In this document: positions 12,072 through 23,800 of the stretch, one piece after another
Layout: each line of letters starts with the position of its first letter
Numbering within the stretch: the first letter of the stretch is position 1
Assembly: GCF_028858725.1 (NCBI RefSeq)
Contig: NC_084769.1
Span: 4,000,001 to 4,064,000 of the forward strand
Direction of reading: 5' to 3'
DNA: 64,000 bases
From: Colius striatus
Lineage: Eukaryota > Chordata > Aves > Coliiformes > Coliidae
The notes under the pieces: generated by a model
Databases searched by the model: none
What the model saw: only the letters and a program-made list of their open reading frames with translations
Told to the model about the DNA's origin: nothing
Made by a program: the position numbers and the translations under genes

Positions 12072-15000
12072 CTTCTTTGAACTAAACAAGAAAAAAAAAC
12101 ATTTAGATTTTGGGGATGTAGTTGTCTTCTTTCAACTACATTCAAAATATTCTACTTAATCCTCAGGAAGGTAACATTTAAGAAAGAAAAAAATAAAGAT
12201 TCAACCTTCTCTTTAGATTAGCATCACCATCAAAATGCCAACATCTCGCTCCTGAGCATGTACAATGGCTGCTTTGAAAGGATAATTGACTTTGTGGCGA
12301 GGTTCTCTGTTCATTGTTCAGATATTGCAGATGACACTTCCTCTCAGCTTGCTCCACAGCTCACAGCACCCTTCTGCCTCGTGCTGCGTGGGGACAGCAC
12401 AGGGAGTGCTTTTGCAGGGGCTTAGGCAGAGGATCTGCTGTGCAAAATGATCATTTCTCAGGATGAGATGAGAAATCCTGTGAAACTGAATTGATTGCGA
12501 AAGTTAAGGGTTTTTTTTCCTTACAGATTTAAAATGGAATTTTTAAATGGAAAGTATTGTTTTGTTCTTAACAGCAGAATTCAAGTATTTATTTATGATA
12601 TATGCCCCAAAACACTGCACAAAGAAATCAATATGAAGTTTATATCCAAATAAAAATAGGTGACTTCAGATAACTCTTCCTCCACATCCCATCCTTTTCC
12701 TCACACACTGGTTATGCAGAGTTCAGTCTTCAAACACTTGTTTAACTACTAAGGAGTCATTATGCATGCTTTTATTCATTAAAATACCCAGGCAAACCAC
12801 ACCACTTGTCCTTTTAAGAAAAGTGGCCATCAGGATGGATGCCTTTTGTCACCTACACCTGACTGCAGGACTCAGCTCCCTGCAGCTTCACTGCACCCTG
12901 CAGTTTCATCTTTTACAGTTTTTTTAATCCTGAGATGTTTAACTTTACAAAAAGATCGAGTTATTGGCATGAATTGCTTCCACCTATCGAAGCAGCACAG
13001 GCTCCTCAAACTGAAATAGAACTAGAGTGGACTGAAGAGGCTGCATGAGGCATTCATCTACCCTTTGCTCTGAAGTAGAGACACCCAAATAATAGCAGTG
13101 AAATCCGGAGGAATATCAACTGTCTTGTGGAGAATGAGAAAGAAAGTGTCTGGAAAACCAGCCTGCAGATTGAACTCTCTTCCTGCTTCAGAGCCATCCG
13201 CGGGTGCTTCAGCTCAACAGCTATAGACAGAGCTGAAGCACTCAGAGCAGTAGGGCAGGAAGCTGGGCACAGGCAATAGCGCAGGAAAAACGTTCCTGTG
13301 ATTGTATATGTAATGATCTGAGCTTGATTTACATATTTTGATTTTGCTATTCAGGAAAGTTGGGTCCCTGAGGCACTTTGTGAGGTCAGCTGGGGGGCAC
13401 TGGGAAGTGGCTCATGAGAGGCAATGGGGAGAGATGGCCCTTGGCCAAGAAACCTGCCAAAAAGTGGAAATAAACTGTTCCTGTTTGGGGGAGGGGGGGA
13501 GGAAAAGGGAAAAATAGAAAAAGCAGCTTTGGATGGGAAAACTGAATCCACAGCCAAGAAGAATTATTTAAGTTGGCTAACATAAAAGGGCCAGTCGATC
13601 CTTTGCCTTTCATATTTCTACTTGCCTGCCTCTCTCCTCCTTCTTGGGACTGTCTGAAGAAAGGGAAGGAGCAGACAGATGTTCCTGGCCTATGCTGGTG
13701 CGAGATCAGGGTCATATCCAAGCTTCTTGTCTCTCTTCAGAGGCACCCAGCTGGGAATCATGACTCACAGCTGGGTCACGAGGATCTTGCCATCAACCTG
13801 GGAAGATGAGGAATTCTTGAAACATTCGTAACTGCAAAAGAAAGCAAAAAGGAAAAAAGAAAAGGAAACAAAAAGAGAACAAAGGTGTATGTAGGAAAGG
13901 AAAATTTATTCATCCTTTCTGCTACTTCCGTTGCTTTTTGTTGTTCTTGGAGAGACAGGCTAGAAGCTAAGGAGATGGTTACTTTGTCCCCCAAGCTGCT
14001 ACAGTTCTTGTTAATTGTCCACTTTTCAGACATTCCTTATCCGTATCTGCTCAAAGGTAACAGGGAAAAGATGAGGGAGAAGAAAATCCACTGAGTTGAT
14101 GCTCAGCAGATCCTAGCTCTTTTGCATAACCAGCCTCCTCTCCTGTAAACATCACCCCAAAACTTTATCCAAGGGTGGCCAAAAGGAACCCTTATAGGAT
14201 CCTGGTGTTGCAATGGCCCAGGGTCACTAGAGGATACTGTAGGTGCTACAATGGCATCAGCCCTCTTTGGCCTGCTGCCATCAGCAGCTCAAGAACTCTC
14301 TAACCCATTTTACAATGATGAAGTAAAACAACATAACTTCACATGTTGCTTGTTCAGCCAGACCATACATATAGTGTAAGACAGTGCCTAATGGCAGGTA
14401 CTGCCACTATGCAACCTATCATGGGTTAATTGAAAGCTCAGAGCACCTGGCTCCACAAGTGCTGGTAATTAAGGGAGTGGAAATGTGTTCTCTATCCATG
14501 ATGATGTTAAAACTACAGGTCATTCATGAAGAGATGGCTTTCCAGCTTGTGGGGGACAATACAAACCAGAATGTCTACAGCATCATGAGTAACTAGTCAT
14601 TCAAAGAAAACAGAATTAGCTATAAAACACCAAGGGAATACAAGCCAATAACCTCCAAGCTTTTCTCCAGCAACAAGAACTCCACAGATTGGTTATATCA
14701 ACTGCACCTGCCAAAGTATGAGGGAAAGGGGATCCAAAACTAAGCAAGTATGACTGTAGGTCTGAAGGATACTATGGGATTTGATTAAAATTCTGTATTG
14801 TACAGAAGAGCAATCAGTAATAAGAAAAACAAGACTATTTGCACTATCATGTGGATCATAAAAAAGGAAAAGGCAAGTGTAAAAGGGACTGGAGCGAGGA
14901 AGAATTACCAGGAAAAGGAAGGTGATAAACAAGAATGAGGACAAGAGTGTTATCCCTTCAAAGCCTAAAGGATACTTTTAATTCAGTTCCTCACAGGACA

Positions 15001-17444
15001 GTGAAGAATGGCACTGTAGGAAATCTGACTCCATGGCTGATATTGACTCAGAATACAGCAGTTCCCTTTTTTGTCTCCACCTCTCCTCTCTACCAGTTGC
15101 TGTGTGAGGTACTGTCCCAGCCTGAACATATCTAACCATTCCTCTTTGTTTCTCTCTGCAGCTCATATTTCCTTCGTTCTCACACCATATTTAAAACCAC
15201 CACATAATCCTTTTTCTTTTTGTAGGAACACTTTTACTCCCCTGTATTCATCCCACAGAATGAGATTTTTTTTTGAATGTGTTTTTTTTTCTACCAGTTT
15301 TTGTTCTCATATCCTTTTCCTTTTGCAGTGACAGGTAGGTTTCCTCTGATCCATCCAGAAATACAGACTAAATGATAACACACCACTGCTATTGGCATAT
15401 TTCCCTATTATTGGTATAATTCTTTTACTATGATCTTTTTCCTTGTGACTTCTTTTTTTCCAACAACAAGTTCTGCTATCAACAGGTTAAGACTCAGGAA
15501 TAAAAACATAGTTAAGATACCCAACCTTAAAATGAACCATCTTTAGTAAAGGTGCAGAACAAGAACTTTATGTCACGACACATTAGGGTTAAACTTCTTT
15601 AAAGACAAAGATGACTGAAAAGGTTCTTTTGTGCATTAAATCTCCATGAGTAACCAACTACATCACTTGAGGTTTTCTGCCTTACCTATTCTCAGGGGAT
15701 GTTAACATACTCACTTAGCTCATTCCTCCTGTTGTCCCTTCCACCCTTCCCATAGACACTCCTTCCTGGCTTTCATACAGCCAAAGCTCATCTCAATTAC
15801 TTCTGTCCCACCTTAATCAAGCACATCTGCAACCTCAGATCCCCAAAGCCAACAAGATTCGATGGATTGGGATACTTTAGCTTAGTAGTGTATTTACTGT
15901 CAAACATTTGAAGATGGGAGTTCTTGAAATATCACACAGTGCTAATTAATTACCTGATTTGCTTCATGCAGAATTTTCCTTTGAATGGGTGGTAATAACA
16001 AAGAATTGGAAGTAAGCTCTGAGATCTAACTCTGTATCTTCTGGAAGTGATCTAACTGTTGGATCAGCGTGTCCCTGGCACATTTGTAGAACAAATTCAT
16101 ATGTCTGCTTCCACAAAGCACTGGTAGTGTCTAAGCTTGCCAGCTCTTCCGCTCTACTGCAAATGAAACAAAATCTGAACGTTAAATCCAGCCTCTGCAG
16201 CCTGTTCCAAGACAGAAATTCAAGTGTGCAGATCAGAGGCCACCTCTCCAGTGCTGGTTCTGGTTAATCAAAAGCTCAAATGGACTTTTCTTTTCAGATG
16301 TGGATTGGATACTGTTGAAACCTTGCAAAAAAAAAAACCCAACCCTGTGTTCTTTTGGAAGAAATCTTTTCAACATGCCAGAGATGTTTTGAGATGTATT
16401 GATCTCTTGTGGTTTCCATAATTTAAAACACCTCCTGGATCAGGTAATCTCAACAGACTGTCACACTCACCTGGGCCAAAATTTCATGCTTTATGTATAT
16501 ATACTGCATAAAGTGAAACAGCAAAAATGTTCACAACACACTTGCTTAGCTGGCCTCACATTAATTGCTGCTGTGCATACAGAAACTTCACCAGAAACAA
16601 TCTTAACACCAGTTTACTTTTAATCAAGCTCCTAATTTGCATCCTGTACAAGGTTTCAGGTTATGACTGGTCTGAAAGGGCTACTCTGTCCCTAGAGGGT
16701 TGATACATGATATTTTACAAGGTAAGATAAATAATACTTTTAGAACTCAAATATACAAGGTCTCTGAGTGTTTTTTTCCTGAAGTTTTACTATATTTATG
16801 ACAATTTAAATATGCCTCTTGAGAGCCAAACCGTGAAGTTAAAGACTACAACAGGACCAGACATGAGAATAGCTGCATTGTGAACTCAAAAACATTTTAA
16901 AAGAAGACAAAGCCTGACATATACCCCATTTTTGAAGGATCAAAAATCCATAAATAAATCACTAAATAGGTTTATTACAGACTCATTCCACTTTTTCATA
17001 TACCTATGGCAAAGATGAATCACATTTTAATGCATAAAATCAGGTGACAACATATTTGAATTCTGTATAAAATAATGAGCTGTATTTTCATTTGAGATGT
17101 GTCAAAATAAAATACCACTGGGAGAAAGTGTATCTCACTGAATCCTTTATAATAGGCAACATAACCAGCAATGTGTGAAACCAGAGAAATTCAAAACTGC
17201 ATACTAAGAATCACCTTAAAAAGGTGGGGAGAGTGGGTTATCTGTTGATTCTTTCCACCTCCTCTTATTAGGATAGGTCAGGGGGAGGAAAGGCCACAGA
17301 ACGATTTTGCGGTCTTAGCCAAACAGTTGCTTTTTGGCAGATATTGGTATTTTGGATAATGTCCTCCAGACTGTGCAAAAAAACCTTCAAATGCTTGGAG
17401 GTTTTTTCATAGTTAGAATGAAGTAGAGGCCGATGGAACCAGCA
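12072..17444. other. Non-coding stretch, no gene recognised
   Basis: Unique-looking sequence. Open frames of up to 111 codons near 13390-13720 on the minus strand are antisense to a purine-rich tract (gttcctgtttgggggagggg and following) and show no domain. Pyrimidine-rich tracts with possible 3' splice signals occur at about 13740, 15161 and 15329, without convincing exons behind them. A 17-base word at 16626-16642 (aagctcctaatttgcat) recurs exactly at 24633-24649. Confidence 0.55.
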
Positions 17445-18021
17445 GGTCAAGGGAGGTTCTGCTCCCCCTCTACTCTGCCCTGCTGAGGCCTCATCTGGAG
17501 TCCTGTGTCCAGTTCTGGGCTCCTCAGCTCAAGAGGAACAGGGAAGTGCTGGAGAGAGTCCAGCACAGGGCCACCAAGATGATCAGGGGACTGGAACATC
17601 TTTCATACAAGGAAAGGCTGCGGGACCTGGGGCTGTTCAGTCTGGAGAAGAGGAGACTGAGGGGAGATCTTATTAACATTTATAAATATCTAAAGGGTGG
17701 GTGTCAGGAGGTTGGTGCAGCACTTTTTTGGATGGTACCTAGCAACAGGACAAGGGATAATGGGATGAAGCTGGAACACAAAAATGTTCCACTTAAACAT
17801 AAGAAAAAACTATTTCAGTGTGAGGGAGCCCTGGCTCAGGCTGCCCAGGGAAGGTGTGGAGGCTTCCTCCTTGAATGAACTTGAACTCTTGAAAAACTCC
17901 AAGGCCCACCTGGACATGTTCCTATGAGACCTGATCTAGGTGAACCTGCTTCTGCAGGGGGGGTTGGACTAGATGATCTCTAAAGGTCCCTTCCAACCCC
18001 TACCATTCTATGATTCTATGA
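17445..18021 (+). mobile_element. CR1 LINE 3' fragment with intact tail
   Basis: The best preserved CR1 3' end in the window. It starts in ORF2 (ctctactctgccctgctgag, tccagttctgggctcctcag) and holds a 110-codon open stretch at 17546-17878. That stretch has the CR1 carboxy-terminal signature [53 protein letters not shown]. The expected frame is then broken before the HW..LP block. The 3' end carries gatctaggtgaacctgcttc, gttggactagatgatctcta and tcccttccaacccc, and ends with ccattctatgattctatga at 18021. It is 5'-truncated and inactive. The tail matches the 43625 copy. Confidence 0.95.
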
Positions 18022-20611
18022 AAAGCCTACCTCAGAAAGGAGCTGCATCTCTACCATCTCCCTGCAGGACAGACGTTGGTGAACACAGCCCATGTGTTGG
18101 GGGAGCATCAATAAAATCTTCTTCCTCCTCTTGATCCAAGTCTGTATTTAGAGCAAAAGCTTCAGTCAGTGGTTTGGATTTTCTCATGAGTATTCACACA
18201 TCTTCAGTACATATTATCTTTAATTCATATCACACCTGTACTGCAGGTAATGACTGTACCTTCAAAGCATCTGAATATTTGCAATGTCCTTGCAATAACT
18301 CTCAGCAGCACGTTAACATTGATCCAAACACAAACCAACCCACTGAGCTGCAGTCAGTTTTATTTGACCCATTTTGGCCTTCTCATGCCAGATATATTTT
18401 AAATGCTAGATCTCAGTCCTCACCTCTCACTGTAACGACTGCTTGAAAGCACAGCAACAACCAAACTGACATCAGTAAAGAGACCAGAGGACAGGTAAGT
18501 TTCCTGCAGTATATGGCATTCCTTCCTTTCCCAACTGGGTTCATCTTTCATCCTTTTTCCAGGCATCCAAGTGTGTCCATGCCTCACCATGGGACCTTGA
18601 GCAGAGTCCTCCCAAACCATGGCTGAGTTACTGTTCCCCCTGCATTACCCACAGCCTTGCAGCCCTTCACACACAGTGCCTCCTCGATAGCTCACACAAC
18701 AGCCCAGTTCACCACTGACATTCTTGTACCCTCTTGCATCTGCGTGTAACACAGTCGCGCTCCAAACTCAGATGGGTGACAGATGCGTTCTCCCCACCAC
18801 CACCCTTTTTAGTCAGCAGGATAAAAATAAGTGATTTAAATGTGCCTCCTTTTAGTACCCAACCAGCTAGCCCTGCCTAATATTTGTAGTCTAAATAATC
18901 GCCATATGTGGCAGTGGAATACAAGTTTGTGGCCTTTTTTTTTAAACAGAAGTTAATCCATCTTTGAGCTGGATTAATTCCCAATGAGGCTTGTGGACAG
19001 GCAGCTGTTTCTCTACTTTCTCCTGGGAATATTGCCCTTAAAAATGCACCTATACTGGTCAGCATCCCTGGTGTATGTGGGTTGTGCTGGTGTTCAGACC
19101 TTTGTTCATAGCATTGCACTAACGTCTACTTCTCAAGAAATAACCCCTCAAAAAAAGTAAGACACTTGGAAATGTTCTGTTGACTGTTTTGTCATGGAAT
19201 AAGAAAGACTTTGAAGCTCCCATCTTCATTTGGAGAGTTGAGAAGGAAGACTATTTGCAGAGGAGACATTGGACAGGAAAATCAGTGTTAGCCTGCAGGG
19301 CAATAGTGGAGCCAGATAAATCCTGTGCTAGCTCTTCAGGTTGAAACCTCCCAGAAAGAGTTTTAAGGAAACAAGCCCTGAGCTGCTTATTTACCCTGTG
19401 CCACATGACAAGCAGTAGTGAAAAAAACTAGCAGGAAAGGAGTAAAAGACTACACCAAATACTATTCCCTACAAATAACTTGTATTTTTCAACCTGTTCA
19501 TCCTAAAAAAAGAGATGACTGCTCTACCTAGGTTTAATATGCTTTTTTACCATTTTGTGACCTGACTACTCCAAAAACTATATCCACAGCCAAAGAAATT
19601 AGATTGAAACTCTTGTTTTGGCTAACAGACACAGGAGGTGTATGATATCCAATAAGCAGAGTTCAGCAGTCAGGGAATACTATTTCTATAGTAAGGATAA
19701 AAAATAATACCTGCGGTTTGAAGCTAAAAGCATTTACTTGGCAAGATTTAAATCTGTTGTCATGCTGTTTTCTCAAGTAGATTATGTAAGCAAGTCAACT
19801 CACACCTAAAATGTGTCTCAATTTGTGTTTGTGCTACTTTTTTTATTGCCACATTTGAAAATTAATAATTCAATGTTCCAATATTAGCTGTCATCTTAGC
19901 TGTGATAAAATTAATAATTCATCAAACTGATATCAAACAAATGACACCTTTTTTATGCTGGATGAGAAATATCCTTTGCTACATTCACGGAGCTAAATTT
20001 GGTGAGATTCTCCACTTTATCTCAAATGAAATCATATTTTAGCAATTAGTAGATCATTTTATCATCTTCACTCACTTTAAAATCATCTGTAAGGAAGGCT
20101 TTTGCATAGCTGCATAGGTTTTATTTTTACCACTGTGGGTTTTTTTCCAGATGAGCCATAAGAAAAGTGTTTTCTGACAAGGCAAGAAACATTCAGTCCT
20201 CTTTATGCACTTTCCTTCTGATCATGCACTTCTGATCATGCACCAGGGAAAGTATCCACCATACCTGCGGTGCATTGGCCAAATTCCAATTTGAGTAGTT
20301 ACATTCAGCTTGTCTAAACTCTTCCTGGAGTTTCATTTGGAGAAGGTATTCTCCGCTCCCTGCCCTGAGTGGTTGTGCAGTCTTGTGAGCACTGTTAATC
20401 AGGTGCTATGCTCCTCTTGGCAGGAGCTGGCTGGGATCCAGTGGAAGGTGAAGCGAATTCCAAGCGTGGAGAGCAGCTTGTGCTACATTTGCAAAGTGTT
20501 CAGAGATCCTTTGGGGTGAGAGGTGCTGTGTAAATGTAAGGTCATTGCTGTTATCTGGGGTGCAAATGCATCCAGTGCAGAGCTCAGAGGCTTGGGGAGG
20601 GGGAAAAAAAT
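18022..20611. other. Non-coding stretch, no gene recognised
   Basis: No gene or repeat family recognised. A 14-bp tandem duplication at 20216-20243 is listed separately. A consensus splice donor (acag then gtaagt, 18491-18500) follows a possible acceptor at 18390-18391, but the exon between them has no other support. Confidence 0.55.
20216..20243. repeat. Perfect 14-bp tandem duplication
   Basis: The unit ttctgatcatgcac is present twice in direct succession (20216-20229 and 20230-20243). It contains the palindrome tgatca. This is a small duplication of unknown significance. Confidence 0.85.
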
Positions 20612-20866
20612 AAGGAAGGAAAGGAAAGGAAAGGAAAGGAAAGGAAAGGAAAGGAAAGGAAAGGAAAGGAAAGGAAAGGAAAGGAAAGGAAAGGAAAGGA
20701 AAGGAAAGGAAAGGAAAGGAAAGGAAAGGAAAGGAAAGGAAAGGAAAGGAAAGGAAAGGAAAGGAAAGGAAAGGAAAGGAAAGGAAAGGAAAGGAAAGGA
20801 AAGGAAAGGAAAGGAAAGGAAAGGAAAGGAAAGGAAAGGAAAGGAAAGGAAAGGAAAGGAAAGGAG
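20612..20866. repeat. Perfect (AAGGA)50 pentanucleotide microsatellite
   Basis: Positions 20616-20865 hold 50 uninterrupted copies of aagga (AAAGG/CCTTT motif class). With the flanking aagg and g, the plus strand has 255 bases of pure purine. The unit is a mirror repeat and contains no stop codon in any frame on either strand. This produces long artificial open frames: Lys-Gly-Lys-Glu-Arg-rich on plus (20523-21161), Phe-Pro-Phe-Leu-Ser on minus (20483-20962, 20584-20916). These are not genes. Long homopurine mirror repeats can form intramolecular triplexes and tend to change length. Fifty perfect copies imply recent expansion, and the true length in the individual may differ from the assembly. 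Confidence 0.98.
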
Positions 20867-23800
20867 TGGTACAAAGCTGACTCCTCTGCCATGCTGCCTA
20901 CCCCAGCACAGGGCAACTGTGAGCCTGTGGGTAGAGGGACAAGGAGGAGAAAGGAGAAACAAGAAACATCACCCCGAAATATGCATCACTTACAGAGATG
21001 ATCCTCTTCTCTGTGCCAGCTTGTCCTCTGTCCCAGTGCTATACTTTTCAAACTGGCCTGAGCCTGTGAAGCTGAGTTGCAACATCCTAACAGGGCCAGA
21101 TAACAGGCTCAGCACTGGCCAGGCCAGACATGGTGCTACCAAGGATCAGAAGACCACCTGACAGCTCTTGGTAACAGGCCCATGGGTAGAAAGGCAGTTT
21201 TGACAGGACAGGCATAGATAACAACAAAAGATATGATGACACATGGAAACTGCAAACAGTATTGTCCAGCTACAGGAAATGCTGATGCCACATTCTGTCA
21301 GGCTGCCTCAGAAACAACTGCAAACCTGCTATGGCTTTGAGAACCAAGGTATGATAACATTCACGACATCACCACTTGATGCAAGTCATAAACTCCCGAG
21401 CCTTCTTTTTAGAAGATGGTACCATATCTCCCTGTAAGTCCACCTCCACATTCTTTCATCCTTCGTTTTCCCATTACAACATATTTGCATTACAAACTTT
21501 GTATTACAATATTACGTTACATATATCACATTGTGCATTTGCTTTAATCCCCCAACGACCTCCTTAACTGACTTGCCTTCTCTCGATACCATAACTGAAT
21601 CTCCATGACTGTCACCTTTTCTGCTTCATTTTTCTTCCCTTTTCTTTTTGCTGCTTCTCAGCTATCATAAGAAAACCTGATTGGGTGATAGGGGACTGTG
21701 ATCACTGTCACTTAAGCATCCTTAAAGGGACAGACTTTCTAATGGAAATTGAATCCGAAAGGTTGGGCTCCATGGGGAAATTTCAGATTGACAAATTTTC
21801 TGAATGGATCTCTCCTAACCTTGCTGCATATAATATATGCATTTATTGAGCTTAATTTTTGGTTAGTATCAAAATGCATTGATCTGCAAGATAAATATTG
21901 ACTTGACCTCGCTTTCTCTCAGTCTATATTTACTTCTTGAGTCAATAAGTCCAGAAACTGATCTGACAGGAGTCAATAATGGTTTAAAATTCTCAAAATA
22001 GCAGCTTTGCTCTAAGGTTGCAATTCCTTATTTTAAAGTTACTGCCTTAAACACATAAAATGCTCAGGAGAACTTAACACTTTACTGCACAAAGCCACTG
22101 GGGAAACAAACAAATGCCAGGAGACCTTGATGTGACTTCAGGCCAACTGTGCCATTTCAGCACTGGCCAAGATATACTGTAAACATTTTAACAGTGACCT
22201 ACTGCAGTCCATCTTTTGCCCTGTGCTTCCTCAAGAATTTGAGTTCATCTCTGGATGTTATGCTTTCATATCACTGATTGGATTTGTCAGTCCTAAATTG
22301 TCTTCAGCCTTGGGAAAATGCAAAGCTCGCTGCTGGCTAAAGGTTGTCATCATGAGAATACCCTCCCTGCCTAAATTTCTCTGCTTAGTGAGGTGGTAAT
22401 TAACCCAGCAAGAGTTTTAGTGTCAAATGTGATTGTGTTCTTTCCCTTTCCTCCTGTGTGGTGGAGGTCTTTGTGATGCAAAAACCCAGTTTTGGATTCT
22501 TGAAGTTCCTTCTGGAGTTCCTTCACTAGGAGGTAGTTTGCTGGCTCACGTTGCTTGAGCACACTCATGCTCTAACAGCTGAGAAAATGCTGTAATGTGA
22601 TGTAAGAAAAATACTGTCATTGCCAAGAATTGTCATGGCCCCTAGAGACTAGTTACACTTCCATGAAATACAGGTAAAACAATGAAAATGAACAGAAAAC
22701 AGACAAGAAAAAGATACTGAAGATTGCCCCAATATTGCTTTTTTGAACAAAACTGTCAACTATTCATTTTCTCTCCCTGTTAAAAGAAATCAAAAGGTGT
22801 GTCAGATATTTTTAAGTGATGTTGAAGGGGGAAGAAAAATTGATCTATTGTTTTTTTTTTACCCCCAGGAAAGAGTCCAAAATTTGGTTAACAGTATTTT
22901 TCTTTTAGATTTTTGTTGTCTTGAGGGGTTTTGTTTTGTTTTGATTTGGATTGTGAGGGTTTTAGTTTTGATTTTTTTATATAGATAGCTATTAGAGAAG
23001 ATAATGTACAACACTGTAAGTTTATAGTAAAACAGTCTTATGCTGCTACTCATTTATCTGTATATTTTAAAAATGGGTAAAGCACAAAGCAAAGCATGTG
23101 ATATACTGAAGAACACATAGGTGCAATGAAATTGGAAGGGAAAACAATTACTTTTCATTCTTGCTGTGTTAATATTACACAGGGGAGAAAACCAATGGCT
23201 GAAGAGAATGGTTGAAAGAATACCAACTTTTCCAAACTGAAAGGAGAAAAAGGAAGATGAAAAGCCCCCACCTTCCCAGTTTCATGGACTCAAAGCCCCA
23301 CGTGAAAGTGGGTGAAGCAAAATTCCTAAAGCTAGAGAAAAAAACAGCCAGTCTGGAATACTTAACAAGCCAGGAATCACTGCACGAATAGCGTGAGATA
23401 TTGTTTCCAGTCCCCGGCTACAGGGAACTTGAAGGAAGGTTTCTCTCGATCATCCATCCTGAAGCTGTTCCATCCTCCTATTTGCCTTAATTAAACACAG
23501 AGGTTCACAGCCCCGATGAGTTCCTTCATCCTTGGACAAAAGCTTCGGTCCTGGGCTGTGAAAATAGTTAATAGTCAGCCATGGAGTGACTCCAACTGGA
23601 AAGACAGAGTGGGAAAAGAGGTAGGGCAAGGCACAGCTTCATGTGAGGGCAGGGTAAGGAAGGAGTTGAGCTCAATCCCTCCTTTCCCACAAGCCTGCCC
23701 TCCTTGCTGCTGCAGTTAAGCAATCCTCTTGCAAAAGAGGAATGATCTTTTGCAGTTTCTAGCTAAGATAAGGAGCCTTTTCCTAGAACTGAAAAAAAAA

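Noticed and set aside
15323..15340. Apparent six-base micro-exon (cttttgcag, tgacag, gtaggt)
   Set aside because: Strong-looking signals, but a six-base exon without any neighbouring exon is most likely chance.
17546..17878. 110-codon open frame as a possible host gene
   Set aside because: It is the CR1 ORF2 carboxy-terminal remnant, 5'-truncated and broken before the end.
20523..21161. 212-codon open frame rich in Lys-Gly-Lys-Glu-Arg, with mirror frames on the minus strand (Phe-Pro-Phe-Leu-Ser)
   Set aside because: It exists only because the aagga unit has no stop codon in any frame of either strand. Outside the repeat the frames have no domain and no coding signal.
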